DNA from: Spirochaetaceae bacterium bin103
GTDB taxonomy: Bacteria; Spirochaetota; Spirochaetia; SZUA-6; Bin103
NCBI GenBank assembly: GCA_002238925.1
Contig: MPNH01000009.1
Location: 1-64,000, forward strand
DNA: 64,000 nucleotides
Direction of reading: 5' to 3'
Below are positions 32,158-39,960 of this stretch, one piece after another. The number at the start of each line of letters is the position of its first letter. Positions within the stretch are counted from its first letter, which is position 1. A program made the position numbers and the translations under genes. The notes under the pieces were generated by a model. It saw only the letters and a program-made list of their open reading frames with translations, searched no databases and was not told the origin of the DNA.

Positions 32158-33419
32158 TCAAACCGTTCGGCGATGGCCGCGACTGGTTCTTTGGCAAGCG
32201 GTTCGGGATGTTCATCCACTGGGGGCTGTACGCCATCCCGGCGTGGCACGAGCAGATCCTGTGGCGCGGCGACATCAAGCGCCGCGACTACGAGAAGCTG
32301 GTGGACGAGTTCAATCCCCGCCGGTTCAACCCGGACGCCTGGCTCGACGTGCTGCAGGAGGCGGGCATGGAGTACCTGTGCGTCACCACCAAGCATCACG
32401 ACGGCTTCTGCCTGTGGGACACCGCCTACACCGACTACAACGTGATGCGCACGCCGTACGGCAAGGACATTATCGGCATGCTGGCCGAAGCGTGCCACCG
32501 GCGCGGCGTGGTGCTCGGCTTCTACTACTCGCTGCCCGACTGGCACCACCGCCACTACCCCAACCTGGGCCGCCACCACGAAATGCTCGGCCCGCGCCCG
32601 GGCGACGACCCGGACGAAGACAAGTACCTGGAGTTCGTGGCCAACCAGGTGCGCGAACTGCTTACCGGCTACGGCAAGCTGGGCGAGTTCTTCTGGGACA
32701 TCAACGTGGCGGAGTTCCACGCCCCCGAACTCAACCGGCTGATCCGCGAACTGCAGCCGGACGCGCTGATCAACGACCGCGGGCCGGCCCCCGGCGACTA
32801 CTCCACCCCGGAGCGGCACGTGCCGGAGGGGGCGGCGTTCAGCAGTCCCACCGAGGCGGTGCAGTCGCTCGGGCGCGAGAGCTGGGGCTACCGGGAGGGC
32901 GAGGACTACTACGCGCACAAGTTCCTGATGCAGAGCGTGGACCGCATCCTGGCGATGGGCGGCAACTACCTGCTCAACGTGGGGCCGAAGGCGGACGGCA
33001 CCTTTCCGGACGAGTGCGTGGCGGCATTGCGCCGCGTCGGCGACTGGTACGGGCGGGTGCGGGAGGCGTTCGACGGCACCGTGCCGTGCTCCTACCTGGT
33101 GCAGCGCACCTCCGCCGGGGCGTCGGGAGACACCCTGTTCCGCTACGACGATCTGCTGCTGACGCGGCGCGGCAACACCATCTACGTGCACTGCCCGCAC
33201 GACCTGCAGACCGGCGGCGCGGTGCTGAGCGGATTTGCCGAGGAGCCGCGCGCGGCCACCCTGCTCAACGACGGCCGCGAGCTGGCGTGGGCGGTGGACG
33301 TGATCCCGTGGCGCTGGACCGCGCGCCCCTGCCTGCGCATCCGCGACCTGCCGGTGAACGAACTCACCGGCGAGGTGCTGGTAATCAAACTGGAACTGGA
33401 CGACGAATCGACCGCTTAG
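32154..33419 (+). CDS. Alpha-L-fucosidase (GH29 family)
   Basis: A 421-residue glycoside hydrolase. The N-terminus WFFGKRFGMFIHWGLYAIPAWHEQ is diagnostic of GH29, followed by YLCVTTKHHDGFCLWDT and GVVLGFYYSLPDWHH. The probable nucleophile Asp is in LGEFFWDIN, and GNYLLNVGPKADGTFP closes the barrel. A C-terminal beta domain follows. No signal peptide is present, so it would be cytoplasmic and act on imported oligosaccharides. It lies at the end of the Gfo/Idh, GNAT, fucosidase operon and near two sulfatase genes, pointing to sulfated fucans or similar glycans. Confidence 0.93.
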   Translation: MIKPFGDGRDWFFGKRFGMFIHWGLYAIPAWHEQILWRGDIKRRDYEKLVDEFNPRRFNPDAWLDVLQEAGMEYLCVTTKHHDGFCLWDTAYTDYNVMRTPYGKDIIGMLAEACHRRGVVLGFYYSLPDWHHRHYPNLGRHHEMLGPRPGDDPDEDKYLEFVANQVRELLTGYGKLGEFFWDINVAEFHAPELNRLIRELQPDALINDRGPAPGDYSTPERHVPEGAAFSSPTEAVQSLGRESWGYREGEDYYAHKFLMQSVDRILAMGGNYLLNVGPKADGTFPDECVAALRRVGDWYGRVREAFDGTVPCSYLVQRTSAGASGDTLFRYDDLLLTRRGNTIYVHCPHDLQTGGAVLSGFAEEPRAATLLNDGRELAWAVDVIPWRWTARPCLRIRDLPVNELTGEVLVIKLELDDESTA

Positions 33420-33433
33420 GCCGGCGGCGCGGG

Positions 33434-33760
33434 TCAGCGCTCGCGTGCGCGAGACCGGTGCACCGCCGCGTTGCGCACCAGCGCCGTCACCAGCCAGAAG
33501 AAGAACACCAGCAGCATCACCGCCATCACGCCCATGCCCGCCGCCACCGCGATGCGCCCCGCCAGCGGCGTGTCGGCCACGAGCATCGCGCCCACGATCC
33601 CGACCAGGCGCCCGCCGGCCACCACCGCCACCGTCGCGATCAGCCCGATCGCGATCAGCCACGCCACCAGGTTGACGATCGGATGCGCCGTCTGTCGATC
33701 GTTCGCCGCCACGACGATCCCAGTATACTCCGACCCGGCGCTGTTACGAGATTGACGCAT
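33434..33760 (-). CDS. Small multi-pass membrane protein
   Basis: A 108-residue protein with three hydrophobic segments (VNLVAWLIAIGLIATVAVVAGG, LVGIVGAMLV and AVAAGMGVMAVMLLVFFFWLVTALV) between short charged ends. No family is recognised. It is convergent with the fucosidase gene, 14 bp apart, and divergent from the antitoxin remnant. Codon use is in line with real genes. Confidence 0.6.
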   Translation of the reverse strand: MRQSRNSAGSEYTGIVVAANDRQTAHPIVNLVAWLIAIGLIATVAVVAGGRLVGIVGAMLVADTPLAGRIAVAAGMGVMAVMLLVFFFWLVTALVRNAAVHRSRARER

Positions 33761-33786
33761 TTCTCGTGTCTCACTATTCTCGCGTC

Positions 33787-33981
33787 ATGAGGAACGTGCC
33801 GGTTTCCCTGCCCGAGGATACCGTTCGCTGGCTGCGCGTGGCGGCAGCCAAGGCCGACCGCGGCGTGTCCGGATGGCTGGCCGACCTGCTCGACAAGATG
33901 CTGAGTTGCATGACCGGGCCAGTTTTCGTTGACACCAACGTGCTCGTCTACCGCAGGCCGCTGACTGCCGGGTGCTGCTGA
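33787..33981 (+). pseudogene. VapB-like antitoxin fused to a truncated PIN toxin start
   Basis: Reads MRNVPVSLPEDTVRWLRVAA and AKADRGVSGWLADLLDKML, a ribbon-helix-helix type antitoxin N-terminus. It continues directly in the same frame into MTGPVFVDTNVLVYRR, which is exactly the opening strand of a PIN-domain (VapC) toxin with its first Asp. The toxin stops 16 residues later, at the junction with the sulfatase gene. About 110 toxin residues are missing. The likely history is deletion of a vapBC locus next to the sulfatase gene. The antitoxin part is also shorter than usual. Confidence 0.7.
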
Positions 33982-33989
33982 CCGGCTCG

Positions 33990-35297
33990 GTGGTGCGACG
34001 GCCCAACCTGTTGCTGCTGATTCCGGATCAGCACCGGCCCGATTGGGTGGCCGGCGGCGGTCTGCCGCTGCGGACGCCGGTGCTGCAGGGGCTGGCGGAG
34101 CGCGGCGTGACCTTCGAGCGCGCCTACTGCACGTCGCCGCTGTGCGCACCGTCGCGGGCGTCGCTCGCCTCCGGGCGCCACTATGCGCACTGCGGCGTGC
34201 TCGACAACACGCGCATTTACCCGCTTGATCAGCCCACCTTCTACCAGGCGCTGCGCGGCGCCGGCTACCGGGTGGCCGGCACCGGCAAGTTCGACCTGCA
34301 CAAGGAAGTCGGCGATCCCGCCGCGGCCTGGTGGGAGCTGGACGGTTCGCGGCTGCTCGACGAGTGGGGCTTTACCGACGGCATCGACAGCGAGGGCAAG
34401 CTGGACGGCAGCAATTCCTACCGCGGCGCCGGCGCTCCGCGCGGACCGTACATGAAGATGCTGCACGACCGCGGCCTGGCCGACCGCTACGTGCACGAGC
34501 ACGCTGCCCGCCGCGACCACCTCGATGCCTACACCACCGCGCTGCCGGACGACGCCTACGGCGACAACTGGGTGGCCGGCAACGCCCTGCAGGTGCTGGA
34601 CCGGCTGCCGCGCGAGGTGCCGTGGTTCCTGCAGGTGAACTTCCTGGGGCCGCACAACCCGTTCGACGTGACCGCCGCCATGCGCGCCCGCTGGGAGCAG
34701 GTCGAGTTTCCCCCGCCGCATGCCAACGACCATCCGGACCGCACCGGCCTGCTGCGCACGCGGCAGAACTACGCCGCCATGATCGAGAACATCGACACTT
34801 GGTGCGGGCGGATACTGGACGCGGTGGCGGCGCGCGGCGAGTTGGACGACACCGTGGTGGTGTACGCCTCCGACCACGGCGAGATGCTCGGCGACCACGG
34901 GCGCTGGGGCAAGAACACGTGGCGCGAGGCGGCGGTGCGCATTCCGCTGGTGATCGCCGCGCCGCGCGCGGGCGGGGCCGGGGTGTCAACCGACGCGCTG
35001 GCGAGCCTGCACGACCTGGCGGCCACCTTCCTGGACTGGGCCGGCGCGGAACCGATGCCGGGCATGGACGCGGTGTCGCTGCGCCCGCTGGTCGAGGGGC
35101 GGCGCGCGGCGCATCGACCGGTAGCGGTGGCGGCGCTCGCCGACTGGCGCATGGTCACCGACGAACGGCACAAGCTGGTGGTCAGCCCCTCCCACCCGCC
35201 GCTGCTGTTCGACCGCACCGCCGACGAATGGGAAGACCACGACCTGGCCGCCGCCCGCCCCGAGGTGGTCGACCAACTGCGCATGCACCTGGTGTAG
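33990..35297 (+). CDS. Sulfatase (arylsulfatase/alkaline phosphatase superfamily)
   Basis: About 435 residues. It starts RRPNLLLLIPDQHRPDW (first metal Asp) and carries CAPSRASLASGR, the full Cys-X-Pro-Ser-Arg signature whose Cys is converted to formylglycine. VVYASDHGEMLGDHG gives the second metal site. There is no signal peptide, so cytoplasmic action on imported sulfated sugars is inferred. The frame is open from 33972; GTG 33990 or 33993 gives a normal N-terminus. It immediately follows the truncated VapBC remnant and is convergent with the MDR dehydrogenase gene. The needed anaerobic or FGE-type maturase is not in this window. Confidence 0.92.
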   Translation: MVRRPNLLLLIPDQHRPDWVAGGGLPLRTPVLQGLAERGVTFERAYCTSPLCAPSRASLASGRHYAHCGVLDNTRIYPLDQPTFYQALRGAGYRVAGTGKFDLHKEVGDPAAAWWELDGSRLLDEWGFTDGIDSEGKLDGSNSYRGAGAPRGPYMKMLHDRGLADRYVHEHAARRDHLDAYTTALPDDAYGDNWVAGNALQVLDRLPREVPWFLQVNFLGPHNPFDVTAAMRARWEQVEFPPPHANDHPDRTGLLRTRQNYAAMIENIDTWCGRILDAVAARGELDDTVVVYASDHGEMLGDHGRWGKNTWREAAVRIPLVIAAPRAGGAGVSTDALASLHDLAATFLDWAGAEPMPGMDAVSLRPLVEGRRAAHRPVAVAALADWRMVTDERHKLVVSPSHPPLLFDRTADEWEDHDLAAARPEVVDQLRMHLV

Positions 35298-35332
35298 ACG
35301 CCAACCGGCGCCCGAAGCGCGCGCCGAGCCAA

Positions 35333-36355
35333 TCAGTTGACGGCGACGACCGCCTTGATCACGCCGCTTTCGAGGCGGGTGTAGGTGGGGAAGTCGCCAA
35401 TCAGGCCGCCGAAGCTGCTGCGGTGGGTGATCCATGGGGCGGTGTCGATGCGGCCCTCCTCGATGTGCTCGATGATGGCGCGGAAGTTGGCCGGCACCGA
35501 GTTGCGCGTGGCGCACAGGGTCAGCTCCGGCTTGTGGATCGCCATGTGCGGGAACGACAGCTCGCCGGCGGTGAGCCCGACGTACACCAGCCTGCCGGTG
35601 GGCGCGATGTAGTTCACCGCCGCCGACATGGAGCGGTTCGAGCCGGTGGCGTCGAACACCACGTTGGGCAGTTCGCCGCCGTTCAGTTCGCGGAGCTGGC
35701 CGTCGATGTCGCCGGTCACCATCAGGGTATGGTCGCAGTGCATTACGTCGCTCGCGAAGCGCAAGCGCTCCTCGTTGAGGTCCATGAAGATGGTGGTGGC
35801 GCCGCTGAGCCGCACGAACTCGTAGGTGGCCAGGCCGATCGGGCCGGCGCCGATGATCAGCGCGGTGTCGTCGGCCCCGGGCGCGCCGCGGTCCACGGCG
35901 TGGGCGCCGATGCCGAGCGTCTCCACCAGGGCTAGCTGCTCGAACTCCAGCCTGGTGGAGACGTGCAGTTTGCGCGCCGGCAGCAGGAACCGCGGGCGCA
36001 TGCCGCCGTCCGTATGCACACCGAGCACCTCCAGGGTGGCGCAGCAGTTGGGCGCTCCGCGCCGGCACGCCAGGCACCCGTCCACGCAGTTCAGGTAGGG
36101 TTCCACCGAGCAGCGGTTGCCGGGCGCCACGCCCGTCACGCCGTCGCCCACCGCCACCACCTCCACGCCGAGCTCATGGCCGAGGATGCGCGGGTAGGTC
36201 ATGAGCGGCATCTTGCCGAAGTAGCCGCTGACGTCGGTGCCGCAGATGCCGATGTTGTGCACCTGCACCAGCGCTTCGCCGGGGCCGGGGTCGGCCGGCG
36301 GGTCGATGTCGATCATCTCGAAGCGTTGCGGTTCGCGCAGACTGATTGCCTTCAT
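35333..36355 (-). CDS. Zinc-dependent alcohol/polyol dehydrogenase (MDR family)
   Basis: A 340-residue medium-chain dehydrogenase. Catalytic zinc ligands lie in GICGTDVSGY and LGHELGVEV. The structural zinc lobe has four Cys in NCVDGCLACRRGAPNCC. The cofactor motif IIGAGPIGLATYEFVRL is followed by FMDLNEERL, an Asp at the end of strand 2 that favours NAD+. It resembles sorbitol, galactitol or threonine dehydrogenases. ATG 36355 has GGAGG 10 bp upstream; a TTG at 36364 is less likely. It overlaps no gene but sits 5 bp from the TIM-barrel gene upstream, so they form one operon. Confidence 0.92.
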   Translation of the reverse strand: MKAISLREPQRFEMIDIDPPADPGPGEALVQVHNIGICGTDVSGYFGKMPLMTYPRILGHELGVEVVAVGDGVTGVAPGNRCSVEPYLNCVDGCLACRRGAPNCCATLEVLGVHTDGGMRPRFLLPARKLHVSTRLEFEQLALVETLGIGAHAVDRGAPGADDTALIIGAGPIGLATYEFVRLSGATTIFMDLNEERLRFASDVMHCDHTLMVTGDIDGQLRELNGGELPNVVFDATGSNRSMSAAVNYIAPTGRLVYVGLTAGELSFPHMAIHKPELTLCATRNSVPANFRAIIEHIEEGRIDTAPWITHRSSFGGLIGDFPTYTRLESGVIKAVVAVN

Positions 36356-36360
36356 CTGTT

Positions 36361-37200
36361 TCAATCCTCCAGGTAGGCGCGGTAGCTGTTGATGGAGCGG
36401 CGAGCGGCCGCTTCCGGGTCGGGCCAGGGGAACGCCTCCACTGCCGCCCAGCCACGGTAGCCGGCGGCGCGCACGGCCGCCGCGATCGGCCCGTACGACA
36501 GGTGTCCGCAGCCGGCCGGGCGCCGGTTGCTGTCCACGAAGTGAATATGGCCGAGGTGCGGCGCGGCGGCAACGAGGGAGGCGGCGATGTCGGCCTCCTC
36601 AATGTTCATGTGGAACAGGTCGGCGAGGACGCCGATGCGGTCGCTGCCGGTGCGCTCGATTACCTCGCCGCCGTGGGCGAGGGTGTTGCACAGGTCGGTC
36701 TCGTAGCGGTTGAGCGGCTCCAGCACCAGCCGCCCGTCCACCGCGGCGGCCGCTTCGCCAAGCTGCGCCATGCTGTCGACCAGTCGCGCCAGCGCCTCCC
36801 CGCGCTCCTCGCCGGGAGCGGAGCGGCCCTGTATCGAGCCGACGATGGCCGGTGCGCCGAACGGCGCCGCCAGCTCGATGACCGCGCGCACGTAGTCGAT
36901 GGCGCGCTGCCGCCCGGCGGGGTCGGGGTCGGCGAGCGCCAGGCCGTGCACTACCCCGCCCGCGCCGGTGCCCACCGCCGCCAGGGCCAGCCCGTGGTCA
37001 TCCAGAGCGCTGCGCAACTCGTCCACCGGTACCCCGGCGGCGGTGTGCGGAAACACCTCCAGACCGTGGAAGCCGTGGCGTGCGGCCGCGGCGCAGGCGG
37101 CGGCGATGCCATCCCAGAAAATGAACGGCCCGCCGTGCACTTCGGGGACCAGGCTGACGGTTACCGCGGCCCGCACGGCGGGCGCCCTACCCGGCTGCAT
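36361..37200 (-). CDS. Sugar phosphate isomerase/epimerase (hydroxypyruvate isomerase-like TIM barrel)
   Basis: A 279-residue xylose-isomerase-like barrel. Metal ligands are seen in RLVLEPLNRYETDL (Glu), VLADLFHMNIEE (Asp, His), HIHFVDSNRRPAGCGH and WAAVEAFPWPD (Glu). The set matches hydroxypyruvate isomerase and tagatose-epimerase-like enzymes. It overlaps the next TIM-barrel gene by 14 bp and is 5 bp from the dehydrogenase gene, giving a three-gene operon for conversion of a sugar or sugar acid. The N-terminal 12 residues are Arg/Ala-rich and a start at an inner codon is possible. Confidence 0.88.
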   Translation of the reverse strand: MQPGRAPAVRAAVTVSLVPEVHGGPFIFWDGIAAACAAAARHGFHGLEVFPHTAAGVPVDELRSALDDHGLALAAVGTGAGGVVHGLALADPDPAGRQRAIDYVRAVIELAAPFGAPAIVGSIQGRSAPGEERGEALARLVDSMAQLGEAAAAVDGRLVLEPLNRYETDLCNTLAHGGEVIERTGSDRIGVLADLFHMNIEEADIAASLVAAAPHLGHIHFVDSNRRPAGCGHLSYGPIAAAVRAAGYRGWAAVEAFPWPDPEAAARRSINSYRAYLED

Positions 37201-38035
37201 CGGCCCCGGCCTTCTTGAGTACGGACTTCAGGTAGCGAAGGTCCATCTTGCTCATCGCGATCACGTCCTCCACCGGCTCGTCGTATTCGCTGTGCACGCT
37301 CATCACGCCGGCGAAGCCGATCCGCCGCAGGGTGGCGAGCGCGGCGCCGTAGTCGGCGAAGCCGCGCCCGAGCGGCACCGTGAAGGTGCGGTTGGGCTCG
37401 CCGCGGCCCCACCAGCCGCCGCGCTCGGGCACCGCGATGCGCAGCAGGTCCTTGCACGCCACGCATGCCAGGTAGTCGCGCACCATCGCCAACGCCATGC
37501 CAATCGGCTCGCCGCACACCGCCAGGTGGCCGGGATCGGCGAACACGCCGACCTGGTCCGAGTCGAAGCCGCCCACGATGTGCATCATCTGCGAGGAGTT
37601 CATGCCGAGCGAATGGCCGGAGTGGTTGTGCACCACCGTCTTGACGCCGTACTGCCGCGACCAGTCGGCGAACGCGGCCAGCCAGTCGCGGATCTCGGCG
37701 ATCTGGTCCCAAAAGCGGCGCTCCGGATCCCAGCCCCAGTAGCCGAGCTTGAGGTGGCCGACCCCGGCCGCACCGCACGCCTCGTAGAACGCCTCGGCAC
37801 GCGGGCTGGCCGGCGAAGTGAGGCTGGTGGGCGCGGTGACCAGCGGAATCGCCAGGCCGGCATCGGCGAAGCGGCGCGCGGCGGCCGGCAGTTCGGCGGC
37901 CATGTTGTCGGGGTTGACCGGATAGCCGTCCCGCACCGCCAGGTCCGCGCCCTGCACGCCGACCTCGGTGAGGGCGGCGATCAACTCGGCCAGCGACAGC
38001 CCCAGCAGGTGCTTGGTGAACATTACGAATTGCAT
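37187..38035 (-). CDS. Sugar phosphate isomerase/epimerase family TIM barrel
   Basis: A 282-residue second xylose-isomerase-like barrel, distinct from its neighbour. Features: MQFVMFTKHLLGLSLAELI, HLKLGYWGWDPER, VVHNHSGHSLGM (His pair), VGVFADPGHLAV (Asp, His) and GVMSVHSEYDE (Glu). The end KMDLRYLKSVLKKAG is common in this uncharacterised group. It is the first gene of the minus-strand operon with the second isomerase and the dehydrogenase. It is divergent from the ABC exporter gene across 109 bp. Substrate unknown. Confidence 0.88.
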   Translation of the reverse strand: MQFVMFTKHLLGLSLAELIAALTEVGVQGADLAVRDGYPVNPDNMAAELPAAARRFADAGLAIPLVTAPTSLTSPASPRAEAFYEACGAAGVGHLKLGYWGWDPERRFWDQIAEIRDWLAAFADWSRQYGVKTVVHNHSGHSLGMNSSQMMHIVGGFDSDQVGVFADPGHLAVCGEPIGMALAMVRDYLACVACKDLLRIAVPERGGWWGRGEPNRTFTVPLGRGFADYGAALATLRRIGFAGVMSVHSEYDEPVEDVIAMSKMDLRYLKSVLKKAGADAAG

Positions 38036-38144
38036 CGCAGCGCAGCCTACGGCGCGCGGCGCGAACTGGCAACCCGCGGCCGGCGCTGTGGCGATTCGGC
38101 GCTGTCCCGGCGCGGCGATTGCATTACCTTTGTGCGGGCAGATC

Positions 38145-39932
38145 ATGAGCAACCGGAGCGCGGCAACCACTCTCGATGGGCCGAACAGGAGCGCCAAGGC
38201 GGTGTCGGCGGCCAGCCTGCGGCGCGTGGTAACGGAGATCATCTGGCCGCGGCGCTGGGTGTTGCTGCTCGGGCTGGGGCTGATCGTGGCCAACCGGCTG
38301 ACCGGGCTGGTGCTGCCGGGCGCATCGAAGTACCTGGTCGACGACGTGCTCGGCGGCAACAACACGGCGCTGCTCGGCCCGCTGCTGCTGGCGGTGGGCG
38401 GCGCGGTGCTGGCGCAGTCGGTCAGCTCGTTCCTGCTTACCCGCCTGCTGAGCGTACAGGCGCAACACCTGATCTCGGTGCTGCGCGCGCGCGTGCAGCG
38501 CCACCTGCTGCGCCTGCCGGTGGCGTTCTTCGACAACAACCAGACCGGCGCGCTGGTGTCGCGGGTAATGACCGACGCGGAGGGGGTGCGCAACCTGGTC
38601 GGCACCGGCCTCGTGCACCTGGTGGGCGGCGCCCTGACCATGGCGGTGGTGCTGGTCCTGCTGCTGCGCATCAGCGTGCCGATGACCCTCTACACGTTTC
38701 TGCCCCTGGCCCTGTTCGGCGCCGCGTCGGGCCGTGCCTTCGGCCTGATCCGGCCGATTTTCCGGCAGCGCGGCGCCATCAACGCGGAGGTGACCGGACG
38801 CCTGACCGAGGCGATGGCCGGCATCCGGGTAATCAAGGGGTTCCACGCCGAACCGCAGGAGGAGCGCGTGTTCGGCGCTGGCGTGGAGCGCATCTTCGCC
38901 AACGTGCGGAAGTCGCTGACCGCCACCAGCCTGGTGACCAGCGGCGGCACCCTGGTGATGGGCCTGAGCGCGGTGCTGATCATGGGGGTGGGCGGCTCGC
39001 TGATCCTGCGCGGCGCAATGACGGTGGGCGACTTCGTGTCGTTCAGCCTGTACCTCGGTTTCATGGTCGCCCCGATTGTGCAGATGAGCCGCATCGGCAC
39101 CGAGATTACCGAGGCGTTCGCCGGCCTCGACCGCATTGAGGAGGTGATGGCGCGCCATCCGGAGGGCAACGAGCCGGAGCGCACCGTGTCGCTGCCGCGG
39201 GTGGACGGCACCATCCGCTTCGAGCACGTGTCGTTTTCCTACGAGGAGGGCGAGCCGGTGCTGCACGACGTGTGCCTGGAGGCGCCGGCCGACACCATGA
39301 CCGCCCTGGTGGGCAGTTCCGGGTCGGGCAAGACCACGATTGCGGGGCTGGCGGCGTCGTTCCTGGTGCCTGACTCCGGCACCGTTTCCATTGACGGCCG
39401 CGACCTGGCCACCGTGCACCTGGACAGCTTCCGGCGCCACCTCGGCGTGGTGCTGCAGGACGAGTTCCTGTTCGCCGGCACCATCCGCGAAAACATCCTG
39501 TTCGCCCGCCCCGGCGCCAGCGAGGAAGACCTGGCGCAGGCGGTGCGGGCGGCGCACGTGATCGAGTTCTCCCAGCGCCTGGAGTTCGGGCTCGACACCA
39601 TGATCGGCGAACGCGGCGTGAAATTGTCCGGCGGCCAGCGGCAGCGGGTGGCCCTGGCACGCGCCATCCTCGCCGACCCGCGCGTGCTGATCCTGGACGA
39701 GGCCACCTCCAGCCTGGACAACGAGAGCGAGGCGTTCATCCAGGAGAGCCTGGCGCAGCTCATGAAGGGCCGCACCACGCTGGTGATCGCGCACCGCCTG
39801 AGCACCATCCGGCGCGCCGACCAGATCCTGGTGGTCGAAGGCGGCCGCATCGTCGAACGCGGCCGCCACGACGAGCTGATCGCCGCCGCCGGCCGCTACC
39901 AGCGCCTGTACGAATACCAGGCCCGCATCTGA
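38145..39932 (+). CDS. ABC exporter, fused permease and ATPase (MsbA-like half-transporter)
   Basis: A 595-residue half-transporter. Six hydrophobic segments occupy residues 30-310, including the exporter-typical FFDNNQTGALVSRVMTDAEGVRNL. The ATPase has Walker A GSSGSGKTT, Q-loop VVLQDEFLF, signature LSGGQRQRVALARA, Walker B VLILDEATSSLD and switch His in VIAHRLSTI. It should act as a homodimer (or with a partner elsewhere) exporting lipid, glycolipid or drug. The ATG at 38145 follows GGGCAGATC. It stands alone, convergent with the second sulfatase gene. Confidence 0.94.
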   Translation: MSNRSAATTLDGPNRSAKAVSAASLRRVVTEIIWPRRWVLLLGLGLIVANRLTGLVLPGASKYLVDDVLGGNNTALLGPLLLAVGGAVLAQSVSSFLLTRLLSVQAQHLISVLRARVQRHLLRLPVAFFDNNQTGALVSRVMTDAEGVRNLVGTGLVHLVGGALTMAVVLVLLLRISVPMTLYTFLPLALFGAASGRAFGLIRPIFRQRGAINAEVTGRLTEAMAGIRVIKGFHAEPQEERVFGAGVERIFANVRKSLTATSLVTSGGTLVMGLSAVLIMGVGGSLILRGAMTVGDFVSFSLYLGFMVAPIVQMSRIGTEITEAFAGLDRIEEVMARHPEGNEPERTVSLPRVDGTIRFEHVSFSYEEGEPVLHDVCLEAPADTMTALVGSSGSGKTTIAGLAASFLVPDSGTVSIDGRDLATVHLDSFRRHLGVVLQDEFLFAGTIRENILFARPGASEEDLAQAVRAAHVIEFSQRLEFGLDTMIGERGVKLSGGQRQRVALARAILADPRVLILDEATSSLDNESEAFIQESLAQLMKGRTTLVIAHRLSTIRRADQILVVEGGRIVERGRHDELIAAAGRYQRLYEYQARI

Positions 39933-39960
39933 CCCGGCGGCCGGCTGGCCGGCGCTCCGC

